Source: Rhodospirillales bacterium (GTDB taxonomy: Bacteria > Pseudomonadota > Alphaproteobacteria > UBA8366 > Aestuariispiraceae). From it: a stretch of 47,188 nucleotides of DNA. The notes below the pieces were generated by a model that was not told the DNA's origin, ran no database searches, and saw nothing but the letters and a program-made list of their open reading frames with translations. The stretch spans positions 1 to 47,188 of the forward strand of contig NZSA01000054.1 in NCBI GenBank assembly GCA_002696645.1. The letters run 5' to 3'. Positions 35,207 through 43,639 of the stretch are shown here, piece after piece (the stretch's first letter is position 1; each line of letters opens with the position of its first letter). A program made the position numbers and the translations under genes.

Positions 35207-35301
35207 GCATCGGGGCCAAATGCCTTTTCCTGACGCGGCGGGTCCAGTATGACTTTCGCACGTCAACAGATAATCCCGCCCCTTCTTCTCTTTGAGTTGT
35301 G

Positions 35302-36468
35302 ATGTCCAGTCTCCGCCCCATCCTGCCGCTTATTCTGGCCACTGTGTTCAGTATCATCGGCCTTGGCATCATCGTGCCGGTGCTGCCCTTTCAGGTGACG
35401 GCGCTGGGCGGTGAGTCGGGCGCGGCGCCGCTGATTTTTTCTGCATTCTCCATGGCTGCTGTGATCAGCGCACCGGTTTGGGGCTGGCTGTCTGACCGGA
35501 TCGGGCGCAAGCCGGTGCTGCTTGCCTCTGCTTTGGCGACGGTGCTGTCTTATCTTTGGCTGGCGAATGTTGAGGGACTGGCTGAAGTTTATGCCAGCCG
35601 GGTCATGGCGGGGCTGGCGGCGGGATGGTTCACAGCGGCGGCGGCCTATGTGTCGGATGTGACATCGGATGCAGACCGGGCAAAGGGTATGGGGATGCTG
35701 GGGGCTGCTTTCGGGGTCGGCTTTTGCATCGGGCCAGGCCTGGGTGCCTGGGCGGTCGGGGGCGATGCGCCAAATTATGCGCTGCCCGCCTATGCGGCGG
35801 CAGGCTGTGCGGCGCTGGGCCTGTTGATCGCGGTGCTGTTCGTTAAAGACCCCGCGCGACACAGTGACGACCAAATCGTTCGCTTTGCCACCAATGTGCT
35901 GCGCAACAACAATATCTCCCTGTTATTGGTGCTGCATTTCACAATCCATCTGGTCTTCACTGCGATGGAAGGGGTATTTGCCATTTGGGCGGCCGCAGAA
36001 TTTGGGCTGGGCGCGCGGGATGTTGGGTATTATCTGGCCTTTTCCGGATTGATCACCGTGCTGGTTCAGGGGGGATTGGTGCGCCGTGTTGTGCCCATAT
36101 TCGGGGAGGCGCGGGTGATCATCTTTGCGGCTGGAACACTGACTGCAACGATGCTGGCGATCCTGATCGTGGACGCCCCAATAATGATCCTGCTGCCCAT
36201 GGGCCTGCTGGCGATCGGGATGGGGTTGCACAATCCGGCCATGCAAAGCCTGTTGAGCCAGATTGCCCCCAAGGCAATGCGTGGCGGCACATTGGGCAAT
36301 GCCCAAAGCGCCCAGTCCTTCGCGCGAATCTTAGGGCCTGCCTGGGGGGCGGCGGTTTTCAGCGCCTTTGGGCCGGACTCCCCTTTTATCATTGGCGCGG
36401 TGATCTTCGTCGGAGCCACCATTTTCGCCTATTATCTGGCGCGACGGTTTCCCAAAACCGTAGTCTGA
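35302..36468 (+). CDS. MFS efflux transporter (TetA/multidrug type)
   Basis: A 388-aa protein with 12 predicted membrane segments. The loop-2/3 motif WGWLSDRIGRKPVLL near 55-70 and GAAFGVGFCIGPGLGAW near 135-150 (motif C-like antiporter signature) place it with proton-driven drug exporters of the TetA/Bcr type. A GTG directly before the ATG is an alternative start. No resistance regulator is adjacent. Native substrate unknown. Confidence 0.87.
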   Translation: MSSLRPILPLILATVFSIIGLGIIVPVLPFQVTALGGESGAAPLIFSAFSMAAVISAPVWGWLSDRIGRKPVLLASALATVLSYLWLANVEGLAEVYASRVMAGLAAGWFTAAAAYVSDVTSDADRAKGMGMLGAAFGVGFCIGPGLGAWAVGGDAPNYALPAYAAAGCAALGLLIAVLFVKDPARHSDDQIVRFATNVLRNNNISLLLVLHFTIHLVFTAMEGVFAIWAAAEFGLGARDVGYYLAFSGLITVLVQGGLVRRVVPIFGEARVIIFAAGTLTATMLAILIVDAPIMILLPMGLLAIGMGLHNPAMQSLLSQIAPKAMRGGTLGNAQSAQSFARILGPAWGAAVFSAFGPDSPFIIGAVIFVGATIFAYYLARRFPKTVV

Positions 36469-36638
36469 GCCGCTGAACCCGCCGTCAATTATCAGCGGAT
36501 GCTTAAGCGTTGGATATAGGCTATACTGCGCTGAATGGACCGGACCCCCGGCCCTCCCCTTCATGAATGGGCGATACTGTGTCGCCATTTGCGCGGGACC
36601 CCGTTTGGGGCCTACCCCCGCTTTACTCGGAGAGTCGC

Positions 36639-36896
36639 ATGGCAAAAGCAAAACCTAAGAAAACGCAGACGGTTGTTTCAAATACTCCCCTGACGGCCGC
36701 CCCTCGCGTGCCTTCGGGTAAGCCCACGGCCGTTGCGCAATTGAAGACATTTAAGGCGGAATTGGACCGTGCCCCGTCGGGTATGAAAAAAGATGCCGCC
36801 CTGCGCCAATACGCCATCGCCGATGCCGCGATGAAGGACAATAATGATCGCGGGCTTTTAAAGGCGCTGGAGGAAGCAAAGAAACTGCTGCGCTGA
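36639..36896 (+). CDS. Small basic conserved hypothetical protein
   Basis: An 85-aa lysine-rich protein. The N-terminus (MAKAKPKKTQ) is basic and probably disordered; the second half is helical (LKTFKAELDRAPSGMKKDAALRQ and similar). The ATG at 36639 has GGAG six bases upstream; a frame opening at 36567 has none. It has no recognised domain. Composition would suit binding to nucleic acid, but that is a guess. Confidence 0.7.
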   Translation: MAKAKPKKTQTVVSNTPLTAAPRVPSGKPTAVAQLKTFKAELDRAPSGMKKDAALRQYAIADAAMKDNNDRGLLKALEEAKKLLR

Positions 36897-36965
36897 GCGA
36901 TATTTACAGCGGGCCCGCCCTTCAAGACGAAACGCTTCTCAGGGAGAGGGTGCCTATGTCGTCGT

Positions 36966-37046
36966 CACCCCGGACTTGATCCGGGGTCCAGGGCGGCAGG
37001 CACGATGGGCGTGGGTGGCCCTGGGCTGTCGCCTGCGCGGGAGCGA
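36966..37046. repeat. Dispersed palindromic repeat (alphaproteobacterial REP-like)
   Basis: CCCCGGA at 36968-36974 pairs with TCCGGGG at 36980-36986. CCAGGGC at 36988-36994 pairs with GCCCTGG at 37018-37024. GTCGC at 37028-37032 pairs with GCGAC at 37042-37046. The wording (CCCGGACTTGATCCGGGG then TCCAGGG) is that of an intergenic repeat I know from many alphaproteobacterial genomes. It lies between the small basic protein gene and the 3' end of pdxJ and would also fold as RNA from either strand. Confidence 0.75.
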
Positions 37047-37116
37047 CGGCATTGTTTGCAGATATCACCACCCTCCTGTGAGGGACGGCAATGCCGCGTG
37101 CTTTCATCGGGAGAGT

Positions 37117-37908
37117 CTAGGCTGCTGCCGTCTTCTGGTCGCCCTTAAACTGCAAGGCCGTCAAATAAGCCTTCACGGTGGCATCGAAGCCCATCCACAA
37201 CGCATCTGCTGTGAAGGCATGACCGATGGAAACTTCGTCCAGCCGGGGCAGGGCGCGGATCAGGTTCGGCAGATTCTCTGTTGTCAGGTCATGTCCGGCA
37301 TTGATCAACATGCCGGCATCCAGCGCCGCCTGGGCCGATCTGGCATAGCGGGCCAATAACGCGGCCTCGTCCGCCGTGCCAAAGGCATCAGCATAGGGGC
37401 CGGTATAGAGTTCGACGCGGTCGGCCCCCAGGGCGGCGGCTTTTTGCATGGCCGGGGCCGGATCGTCGGTCGCATCCATGAACAGCGCGACACGACAGCC
37501 AAGGCCTTTTAAGGTGGCGATTGTCTGCTTCAGCCGGTCAGCCTCGCCAAACACATCCCAGCCACTGTCAGACGTGGCAGCATCGGGGGAGTCCGGGACC
37601 AGCGTTGCCTGATCCGGGCGGACCTTGTTGATGATGGCCAGGAAATCATCGAAGGGATTGCCTTCCACATTAAATTCCACCCCGCGCGCGGCCCATCCTT
37701 CATCGCGGATCATCGCGGCGATGTTCATCACATCGCTCTTTCGGATATGACGCTCATCCGGGCGCGGATGCACGGTCAGGCCATGGGCACCCGCCCGCAG
37801 CACGGTACGGCCCGCCTCAATGGGATCGGGATAGCCGACATGACGCTGGTTGCGCAGCAGGGCCACCTTGTTCAGGTTCACAGACAGTTTTGTTTCAACG
37901 CGTTTCAT
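37117..37908 (-). CDS. pdxJ: Pyridoxine 5'-phosphate synthase
   Basis: PdxJ condenses 1-deoxyxylulose 5-phosphate with 3-amino-2-oxopropyl phosphate, the last step of de novo vitamin B6 synthesis. The 263-aa TIM-barrel protein has the typical LSVNLNKVALLRNQR start, GLTVHPRPDERHI near 43-55, VEFNVEGNP near 77-85 and AGHDLTTENL near 205-214. The residues of the phosphate and metal sites seen in the family are present. It is isolated from its frequent neighbours recO and acpS. Confidence 0.96.
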   Translation of the reverse strand: MKRVETKLSVNLNKVALLRNQRHVGYPDPIEAGRTVLRAGAHGLTVHPRPDERHIRKSDVMNIAAMIRDEGWAARGVEFNVEGNPFDDFLAIINKVRPDQATLVPDSPDAATSDSGWDVFGEADRLKQTIATLKGLGCRVALFMDATDDPAPAMQKAAALGADRVELYTGPYADAFGTADEAALLARYARSAQAALDAGMLINAGHDLTTENLPNLIRALPRLDEVSIGHAFTADALWMGFDATVKAYLTALQFKGDQKTAAA

Positions 37909-38028
37909 ACCAGAAATCCCGAACTTTGCTTAATTGGCTTTAGATATAGGATGTTCACAGCACTTTGATAGGGCCATTTTGATGAAATCGTGCTGGACCT
38001 TTCGCAGGGATTGGTTGATAAGCCGCAG

Positions 38029-38928
38029 ATGGTTTTGTCCGATAATATAAAAGGCGCGTCCTTGATGGCGGCCAGCATGGCGGCGTTTATCGTCAATGAT
38101 ACATTGATGAAACTCGCCTATGATTTCGTTTCCATGTATCAGGCGATGTTGCTCCGGGGATTGGCCGCGACCGCAATGATCGTGGTGATTGCAGCCTGGC
38201 GACGCGAGTTGAAAGTCTCCGTTCCAAAGCGGGAGCGCGGCATTCTGGCCCTGCGTGTTCTGGGGGAGGTCGGGTCCACCACCGCCTTTCTGACGGCCCT
38301 GTTGCATATGCCGTTGGCCAATCTGACAGCCATCATGCAGACCATGCCGCTGGCCGTGACTCTGGCCGCCGCCGTGTTCCTGAAGGAGCCCCTGGGCTGG
38401 CGGCGCTGGTCGGCGATTGCGGTTGGATTCTGTGGTGTTCTGATGATCGTGCGGCCGGGGTCTGACGGGTTCAACAGCTTTTCCATATTGGCGCTGGTTG
38501 CGGTTGCCTTTGTCGTGCTGCGGGATATTTCGACCCGGCGGCTGAACGCCCAGATACCCTCAATCTTCGTTTCCCTGCTGACCTCCGTCGCGGTCACGGT
38601 TCTGGCGGCGGTCATGGCCCCGACGATGGAATGGCGCCCCTTAAGCGGGCACGCGCTTGCCTTGTTGGGCACGGCGGCCGTCTGTGTGATTTTCGGCTAT
38701 ATCTTCAGTGTGAAGGCCATGCGCGTTGGCGAAATCGCCTTCGTGGCCCCGTTCCGCTATACGATCATGATCTGGGCCATCCTGCTGGGGATCTTCGTCT
38801 TCAACGATTACCCCAGCCAATGGACCCTGATCGGTGCCGCCATCATCGTTGGCACCGGCGTCTATTCCTTCTACCGCGAGCGCAAACGTCGCCTGCTGGC
38901 CGCCAAAGTCGCACCGCGCAATCCTTAA
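38029..38928 (+). CDS. EamA/DMT-family transporter
   Basis: A 299-aa protein with ten hydrophobic segments in two EamA repeats. The start SDNIKGASLMAASMAAFIVNDTLMK and the LLRGLAAT segment are typical of alphaproteobacterial members. The ATG at 38029 is preferred because family proteins begin a few residues before SDN; a GTG at 37990 would add 13 residues, and neither start has a strong Shine-Dalgarno. It ends 15 bp before the stop of the convergent DMGDH-like gene. Substrate unknown. Confidence 0.85.
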   Translation: MVLSDNIKGASLMAASMAAFIVNDTLMKLAYDFVSMYQAMLLRGLAATAMIVVIAAWRRELKVSVPKRERGILALRVLGEVGSTTAFLTALLHMPLANLTAIMQTMPLAVTLAAAVFLKEPLGWRRWSAIAVGFCGVLMIVRPGSDGFNSFSILALVAVAFVVLRDISTRRLNAQIPSIFVSLLTSVAVTVLAAVMAPTMEWRPLSGHALALLGTAAVCVIFGYIFSVKAMRVGEIAFVAPFRYTIMIWAILLGIFVFNDYPSQWTLIGAAIIVGTGVYSFYRERKRRLLAAKVAPRNP

Positions 38929-38943
38929 GGCGGGCGGGCGGGG

Positions 38944-41373
38944 TTACCCCCGCATCCGCTCTGCCTTCGGGTCGAACAGGGCTTCGGTGATCAGGGTGGC
39001 CGTATGGGGCACCCCTAAGATTTCGATCTCGAACTTGCCGCCCTCGATAATGCGTTCCTTGGGGATCATGCCAATCGCGACGGACTTGCGGGCCCAATGG
39101 GCGTAGCCGCCTGATGTGACATAGCCGATGACCTTGCCGTCCTGCCAGATCGGCTCGTCTGCGACACAATCAGCAGATTCCGGGCTGTCTGGCACATCCA
39201 CGACGAAGGTTGCCAGATGGTTGGCAGGTGGATTTTCGCGCTCTGCAACGGCAACATCCCGACCAATGAAGTCATTCTTCTTGAAATTGCAGAAACGGTC
39301 CAAGCCGGTTTCTGCCGGGGTGAAGTCCGGGCGGAATTCCCGCAGCCAGGAACCGAAACTCTTTTCCAGCCGCAGCGACATCATGGCCCGCATGCCAAAG
39401 GGTTTCAGGCCCAGATCGGCCCCGGCACTCTTTAAGGCTTCATACAGCGCAACCTGATGATCGCGATGGACATAGATTTCATAGCCCAGATCACCGGTAT
39501 AGGTGACGCGGTTGACCAGGGCCGGGATCGGTCCGATCTCGATGGCTGTGCAGCTCAGGAAGGGCATGGCGGTATTGGACGTGTCGCTGTCGGTGACGCG
39601 GGACAGCAAGTCGCGGGCGTTCGGCCCGGCAATCTGAAAGCCGATCCGCTCCAGCGACACATTGCGCAGGCTGACCGATCCGTCTTCGGGCAGGTGCTGT
39701 TGGAACCAGCGCATATGGAAGGACTGGGCAGAGAAGGAGGCGGTCAATTGCACCTCTTCTTCCCCCAGGCGCGCCATGGTGAAATCCCCGATGATCTTGC
39801 CCTTGGTCGACAGCATCGCGGTCAGCGCGATTTTGCCGACGGCAGGCACGCGGTTGGTCATGATATGGTTCAGCCAGGCCACGGCACCCGTGCCAGTGAC
39901 CAGATACTTCCCGAAATTGTGGATCTCATTGATGCCCACCGCTTCCCGCACGGCGCGGCATTCGGCCCCGATGGCGTCAAAGGCACTGGAACGGCGGAAG
40001 CTTGGCGTTTCAAACAGCGGTTCGCCTTCGGGTGCGAAATAGTTCACATGCTCCATGCCATAGCCAGAGCCGAAGACCGCGCGTTCTGCCTTCCACAGGC
40101 CATAGGCGGGTGTGGTTTGTAGCGGGCGACCGACCGGCAGTTCTTCATTGGGGTAGGAGATGGAGAAGCGCCGCTGATAATTTTCCGTCACTTTCATGCG
40201 GGTATAGGGCCGGGTGCAGTAATCGCCAAAGCGCGCGACATCCATGGCATAGACGTTGCGGCTGGGCTCGCCCTCTACCATCCATTCCGCCAGCGTCAGG
40301 CCGACGCCGCCGCCCTGGCTGAAGCCTGCCATCACGGCACAAGCGGACCAGTAATTGCGCAGGCCCGGCACTGGACCGACCAGTGGGTTGCCGTCTGGCG
40401 CGAAGGTGAAGGGACCATTGATCACAGTCTTGATCCCCGCCGTGCCCAGCACGGGATAGCGCTTGAACGCCGCGTCCAGTGGCTCTGAAATGCGGTCCAG
40501 ATTGTTGTTCAGCAATTCATGGCCGAAATCCCACGGTGTGCCATTGACGGCCCAGGGGTCACAGTCCTGCTCATAAATCCCGATCACCAGCCCGCGGCCT
40601 TCCTGGCGCAGATAGGTCTCCCCCGCCGGGTCCATGACATGGGGCAATTCGGTCGGGTGGTTATAGACTTCGGGAATGTCGTCGGTGACCAGATATTGGT
40701 GTTCCATCGGGTGCAGCGGCAGGAAGACGCCCGCCATCTGCCCGACCTCGCGCGCCCACAGGCCCGCTGCGTTGATCAGGTGTTCGCAGGTGACCGTGCC
40801 CTGTTCAGTGACCACATCCCAGCCGCCATCGGCGCGGGGATTGGTTTCCAGCACGCGGTTGCGCAGCACGATTTCTGCGCCGGCCATGCGGGCGGCCTTG
40901 GCATAGGCATGGGTCGTGCCCGACGGGTCCAGATGTCCGTCCAGCGGATCATACAGCCCGCCCAACACGCCCTCGACATTGGTAATCGGCGACAGTTTTT
41001 GGATTTCCTCCGGCCCGACGATTTCGGTGTCCAGACCCATATAGCGATGCTTGGCACGCTCCGCCTTCAGGTAATCCAGCCGGTCGCGGGTCGTGGCAAT
41101 CGTGACCCCGCCGACATGGTGCAGGCCACAGGACATGCCCGTGATCTCTTCCAATTCCTTATACAGGCGGATCGTATATCCCTGCAGGGCGGCCATATTG
41201 GTATCGGCATTCAGTGTATGAAACCCGCCCGCCGCATGCCAGGTCGACCCGGAAGTCAGTTCAGACCGCTCAATCAGCAACAGGTCCGTCCAGCCCAGCT
41301 TGGTTAAGTGATACAGCACCGAACACCCAACAACACCCCCACCAATAACGACAACCCGGACATGCGATTTCAT
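38944..41373 (-). CDS. FAD-dependent oxidoreductase / aminomethyltransferase (DMGDH or sarcosine dehydrogenase type)
   Basis: This 809-aa protein joins a D-amino-acid-oxidase-like FAD domain (1 to about 370) to a bridging region and a GcvT-like tetrahydrofolate domain (about 430-800). The N-terminus has GGGVVGCS for FAD, and STWHAAGGF near 44-52 contains the histidine that carries covalent FAD in relatives. Enzymes of this layout demethylate dimethylglycine, sarcosine or related N-methyl compounds and pass the one-carbon unit to tetrahydrofolate. Many marine alphaproteobacteria carry several paralogues, so the exact substrate is open. It is convergent with a DMT transporter gene and starts just before the AT-rich island. 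Confidence 0.9.
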   Translation of the reverse strand: MKSHVRVVVIGGGVVGCSVLYHLTKLGWTDLLLIERSELTSGSTWHAAGGFHTLNADTNMAALQGYTIRLYKELEEITGMSCGLHHVGGVTIATTRDRLDYLKAERAKHRYMGLDTEIVGPEEIQKLSPITNVEGVLGGLYDPLDGHLDPSGTTHAYAKAARMAGAEIVLRNRVLETNPRADGGWDVVTEQGTVTCEHLINAAGLWAREVGQMAGVFLPLHPMEHQYLVTDDIPEVYNHPTELPHVMDPAGETYLRQEGRGLVIGIYEQDCDPWAVNGTPWDFGHELLNNNLDRISEPLDAAFKRYPVLGTAGIKTVINGPFTFAPDGNPLVGPVPGLRNYWSACAVMAGFSQGGGVGLTLAEWMVEGEPSRNVYAMDVARFGDYCTRPYTRMKVTENYQRRFSISYPNEELPVGRPLQTTPAYGLWKAERAVFGSGYGMEHVNYFAPEGEPLFETPSFRRSSAFDAIGAECRAVREAVGINEIHNFGKYLVTGTGAVAWLNHIMTNRVPAVGKIALTAMLSTKGKIIGDFTMARLGEEEVQLTASFSAQSFHMRWFQQHLPEDGSVSLRNVSLERIGFQIAGPNARDLLSRVTDSDTSNTAMPFLSCTAIEIGPIPALVNRVTYTGDLGYEIYVHRDHQVALYEALKSAGADLGLKPFGMRAMMSLRLEKSFGSWLREFRPDFTPAETGLDRFCNFKKNDFIGRDVAVAERENPPANHLATFVVDVPDSPESADCVADEPIWQDGKVIGYVTSGGYAHWARKSVAIGMIPKERIIEGGKFEIEILGVPHTATLITEALFDPKAERMRG

Positions 41374-41620
41374 GGAAAACCACCCTTTGCAACAGCGTCA
41401 GAAATTCAAAATCCGCCGCACTCTGCATCGGTTTTTCAGGGATGAAAAGGGAGTCGCAAATGTGATATTTGAGGGGTCGCTGTCAGGAAAACCAGCATGA
41501 AGCTCTTTGCACGGAATCCGTATATTGAAACCTTAAGCTAAAAATATGTATATTTTAGATTTTATTTATTATAAAAAGCCATTAAAGGTGATGTCATAAA
41601 AAGACTTAAAGGGTTTCATA
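41374..41620. other. Transition from core sequence to AT-rich island
   Basis: The first 140 bp have core-like composition and should carry the promoter of the DMGDH-like gene. From about 41520 the sequence turns strongly AT-rich. It contains a near-perfect palindrome, CTAAAAATA to TATTTTAG, at 41538-41558, about 60 bp before the start of ATPase gene B, possibly a regulatory site. CGCTGTCAG at 41478-41486 recurs at 43614. No gene is seen. Confidence 0.45.
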
Positions 41621-43291
41621 ATGCCACGAAAACAAAAGAATTTTAAATTTCCCAAAAGAAATAGACAAGCTGTGCATCTGCCGGAGAATCGGATTCAAAT
41701 TTCTGAAATGTATTTCGGATCTATTGATGCAACAGATGAGCTAGATGCGAATAGCAAAGATATTAGGAATAGATTTTTTGAGACATTTTTTATGCCCGAG
41801 GGTGTAAATATTGAAGATTTTATAAATGGAAATAAATATTTTATTTATGGATTAAAAGGAACAGGAAAAACTTCGTTTTTAAGATATATTCAGGAATATG
41901 TCCTAAGACAAAATGAATCAAATATTGAACCGGAGCTTTTTCGTTTTAGATCAGATTTCCCACGAGAAATCTATGATGACGTTCGAAAGGCCTTTCTCAA
42001 TGGTAAGGAGATAAAATCTGAGGATCGATCATCCATATACAGAGATTTGGATTATGAAGATGTCTGGATTTACATAATACTAAAAAGAATTTCGACTATA
42101 ATAAAAGATCCAAAAAACAAATTATATGTAGATGATAAACACCTTTCTGAATTTTTAAAATATGCACAATCAATTACGCAAAAAGAAGAATCTAGTAATA
42201 TATTTAGGTTTTTACCTAAAATAAAAGATGGGTCGGTGCGCCTTAGTTACAATCCTAAAATAGATTTAAAGTTTGAATTTGATGATCATGAAAATAACTT
42301 AATAAGTTTCCATAAATATTCAAAAAATCTTGAGGAATTATTTTCTAAGTTGACACCTGTATCAGAAAGTAAATTTTATCTTTGCTTTGATGAAATTGAT
42401 CCGCGTACAGGTGCTGGAGTTCTTTTTGAGATAGATTGTATACTTATTAGAGATCTTATTGTTGCAATAAAACGATTGAATAGGGTGCATTCAATTCAAT
42501 CTAGAAGCGTATATTTTTTGGCCGCAATTCGATCAGAAGTATTAGAAAAAGTTAAGTATCTCGGTAAAGAAATACAAAAGTCATTGGAGCAATTTGGTCT
42601 TTGTATGAACTGGGGCGATCATGGAAAAATAGATATCCATCATCCACTTGTTAAAATGATCTGCAAAAAAATTTCTTATTCTGAAAAAAATTGCGGTGTA
42701 TTGACTGCAGAAATTGGAAATATTGAGACATATATTTGGCCAAGATATTTTAGAAAATCTAAATATTATCAATTAAATCCAAAATTTATATTAGATATGT
42801 CTTGGCATAGACCGCGTGATATTGTTAGATTACTTTCAACTTGTAGGGATATTTCTGGTAATTCCAGAGAAATATCTGAGGGATTAATTTCAAGAGCACG
42901 AAAGCGCTATTCGAATCTAAGCTGGAGTGAGATTAGTGAGCATCTAACAATTTCCATTGATCCCTTCTCTTTAGAGGGTGTTGATAAGGTGCTAACAGGA
43001 ATACAAAAAGAATTCACACAGGAGGAGTTTTCTGAGATTCTTTTCCAAAGAGCTTTAATTGATACATCTACTGAGCGTTTAAGTAGAAGATACAAATCAG
43101 CTGATATATTGTACTTTTTGTATAAGGCTGGCGCTGTGGGTACTAGAAAGGGTTCATTTGAAAGATATGTGTTTCGAGGAGATTCTGATCCAGATTTTTC
43201 AGGGATTTTTTGTATCCACAACGGACTATATTCACATTTCTCAATACGATTTTCATCCCGAGATTATTCGAAAAGAAGTTCTAAAGATTAA
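41621..43291 (+). CDS. P-loop ATPase (Sll1717-like family), AT-rich solitary gene B
   Basis: A 556-aa soluble protein. Walker A is at 77-84 (GLKGTGKT), Walker B at about 252-260 (FYLCFDEID), a sensor-like AIRSEVLEKV at 302-311 and HRPRDI at 396-401. The same four elements occur in the same order in the ATPase at 3640, with similar distances, although most of the remaining sequence differs. The N-terminal 20 residues are basic (PRKQKNFKFPKRNR). AAAGGG lies about 7 bases before the ATG. Codon use is extremely AT-rich, unlike the neighbours, a mark of horizontal transfer. It stands alone on its strand between the DMGDH-like gene and the oxidoreductase remnant. A role in mobile-element biology or phage defence is inference; no partner effector is fused or adjacent on the same strand. 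Confidence 0.7.
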   Translation: MPRKQKNFKFPKRNRQAVHLPENRIQISEMYFGSIDATDELDANSKDIRNRFFETFFMPEGVNIEDFINGNKYFIYGLKGTGKTSFLRYIQEYVLRQNESNIEPELFRFRSDFPREIYDDVRKAFLNGKEIKSEDRSSIYRDLDYEDVWIYIILKRISTIIKDPKNKLYVDDKHLSEFLKYAQSITQKEESSNIFRFLPKIKDGSVRLSYNPKIDLKFEFDDHENNLISFHKYSKNLEELFSKLTPVSESKFYLCFDEIDPRTGAGVLFEIDCILIRDLIVAIKRLNRVHSIQSRSVYFLAAIRSEVLEKVKYLGKEIQKSLEQFGLCMNWGDHGKIDIHHPLVKMICKKISYSEKNCGVLTAEIGNIETYIWPRYFRKSKYYQLNPKFILDMSWHRPRDIVRLLSTCRDISGNSREISEGLISRARKRYSNLSWSEISEHLTISIDPFSLEGVDKVLTGIQKEFTQEEFSEILFQRALIDTSTERLSRRYKSADILYFLYKAGAVGTRKGSFERYVFRGDSDPDFSGIFCIHNGLYSHFSIRFSSRDYSKRSSKD

Positions 43292-43330
43292 TTTTTAATA
43301 GGGGTGAAAACTATCTCATCCAGGCGTTTT

Positions 43331-43613
43331 TCACCGCATCAAAAACCGCACCACCTTCCGCGACCGATCCGAAAACAGGTTGGGTGTGAAATAGCTGCCG
43401 GCGGTGCGTTTGGTGACTTCGGATAGGGTGGGGTAGGGGGCGATCAGGCTGGCGAGGGTGCTCATTTTCTGGCGGTTTTGTACGGCCATGATCCAGGGGA
43501 GCAACAGGTCCCCGGCATGGGGTCCGACGAGGGTGCAGCCCAGCGCCCGGCCCTTCGTGTCGACGATTGCTTTGACCAGCCCGTCGGTGCGACGTTCGGC
43601 CTGGGCGCGGTCG
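43331..43613 (-). pseudogene. 3' remnant of an FAD/disulfide oxidoreductase gene (second copy of the end of the gene at 45449)
   Basis: These 283 bp match 45457-45735, the last part of the intact oxidoreductase gene, at about 90% of bases by eye. The frame is intact for about 94 codons and encodes RAQAERRTDG, the PYPTLSEVTKR segment and an end KVVRFLMR followed by TGA. There is no start codon or upstream part. The intact copy ends in LMKLI instead. At the protein level about eight changes are seen, mostly conservative, so this end was under selection until recently or was brought in from a related strain. The hipBA operon lies between the two copies. The hairpin GGTGAAAA...TTTTCACC (43303-43335) just after its stop may be the old terminator. 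Confidence 0.85.
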
Positions 43614-43639
43614 CGCTGTCAGCAAAAATAGCAGTAAAA

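Larger units (their letters stand above)
41478..43633. repeat. Imperfect 20-bp direct repeats flanking ATPase gene B and the oxidoreductase remnant
   Basis: CGCTGTCAG-n-AAAA-nn-AGCA is present at 41478-41497 and at 43614-43633, with 17 of 20 bases equal. The first copy is in the intergenic region upstream of ATPase gene B. The second starts exactly where homology to the intact oxidoreductase gene ends. They may mark an insertion boundary, but chance similarity remains possible. Confidence 0.3.

Noticed and set aside
39457-41307. Long open frames opposite the DMGDH-like gene
   Set aside because: They have no start signals or family motifs and mirror a well-supported 809-aa gene.
43303-43335. 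Hairpin GGTGAAAA...TTTTCACC as a terminator for ATPase gene B
   Set aside because: The stem is AT-rich and weak with a 17-base loop; it is noted only as a possible old terminator of the oxidoreductase remnant.
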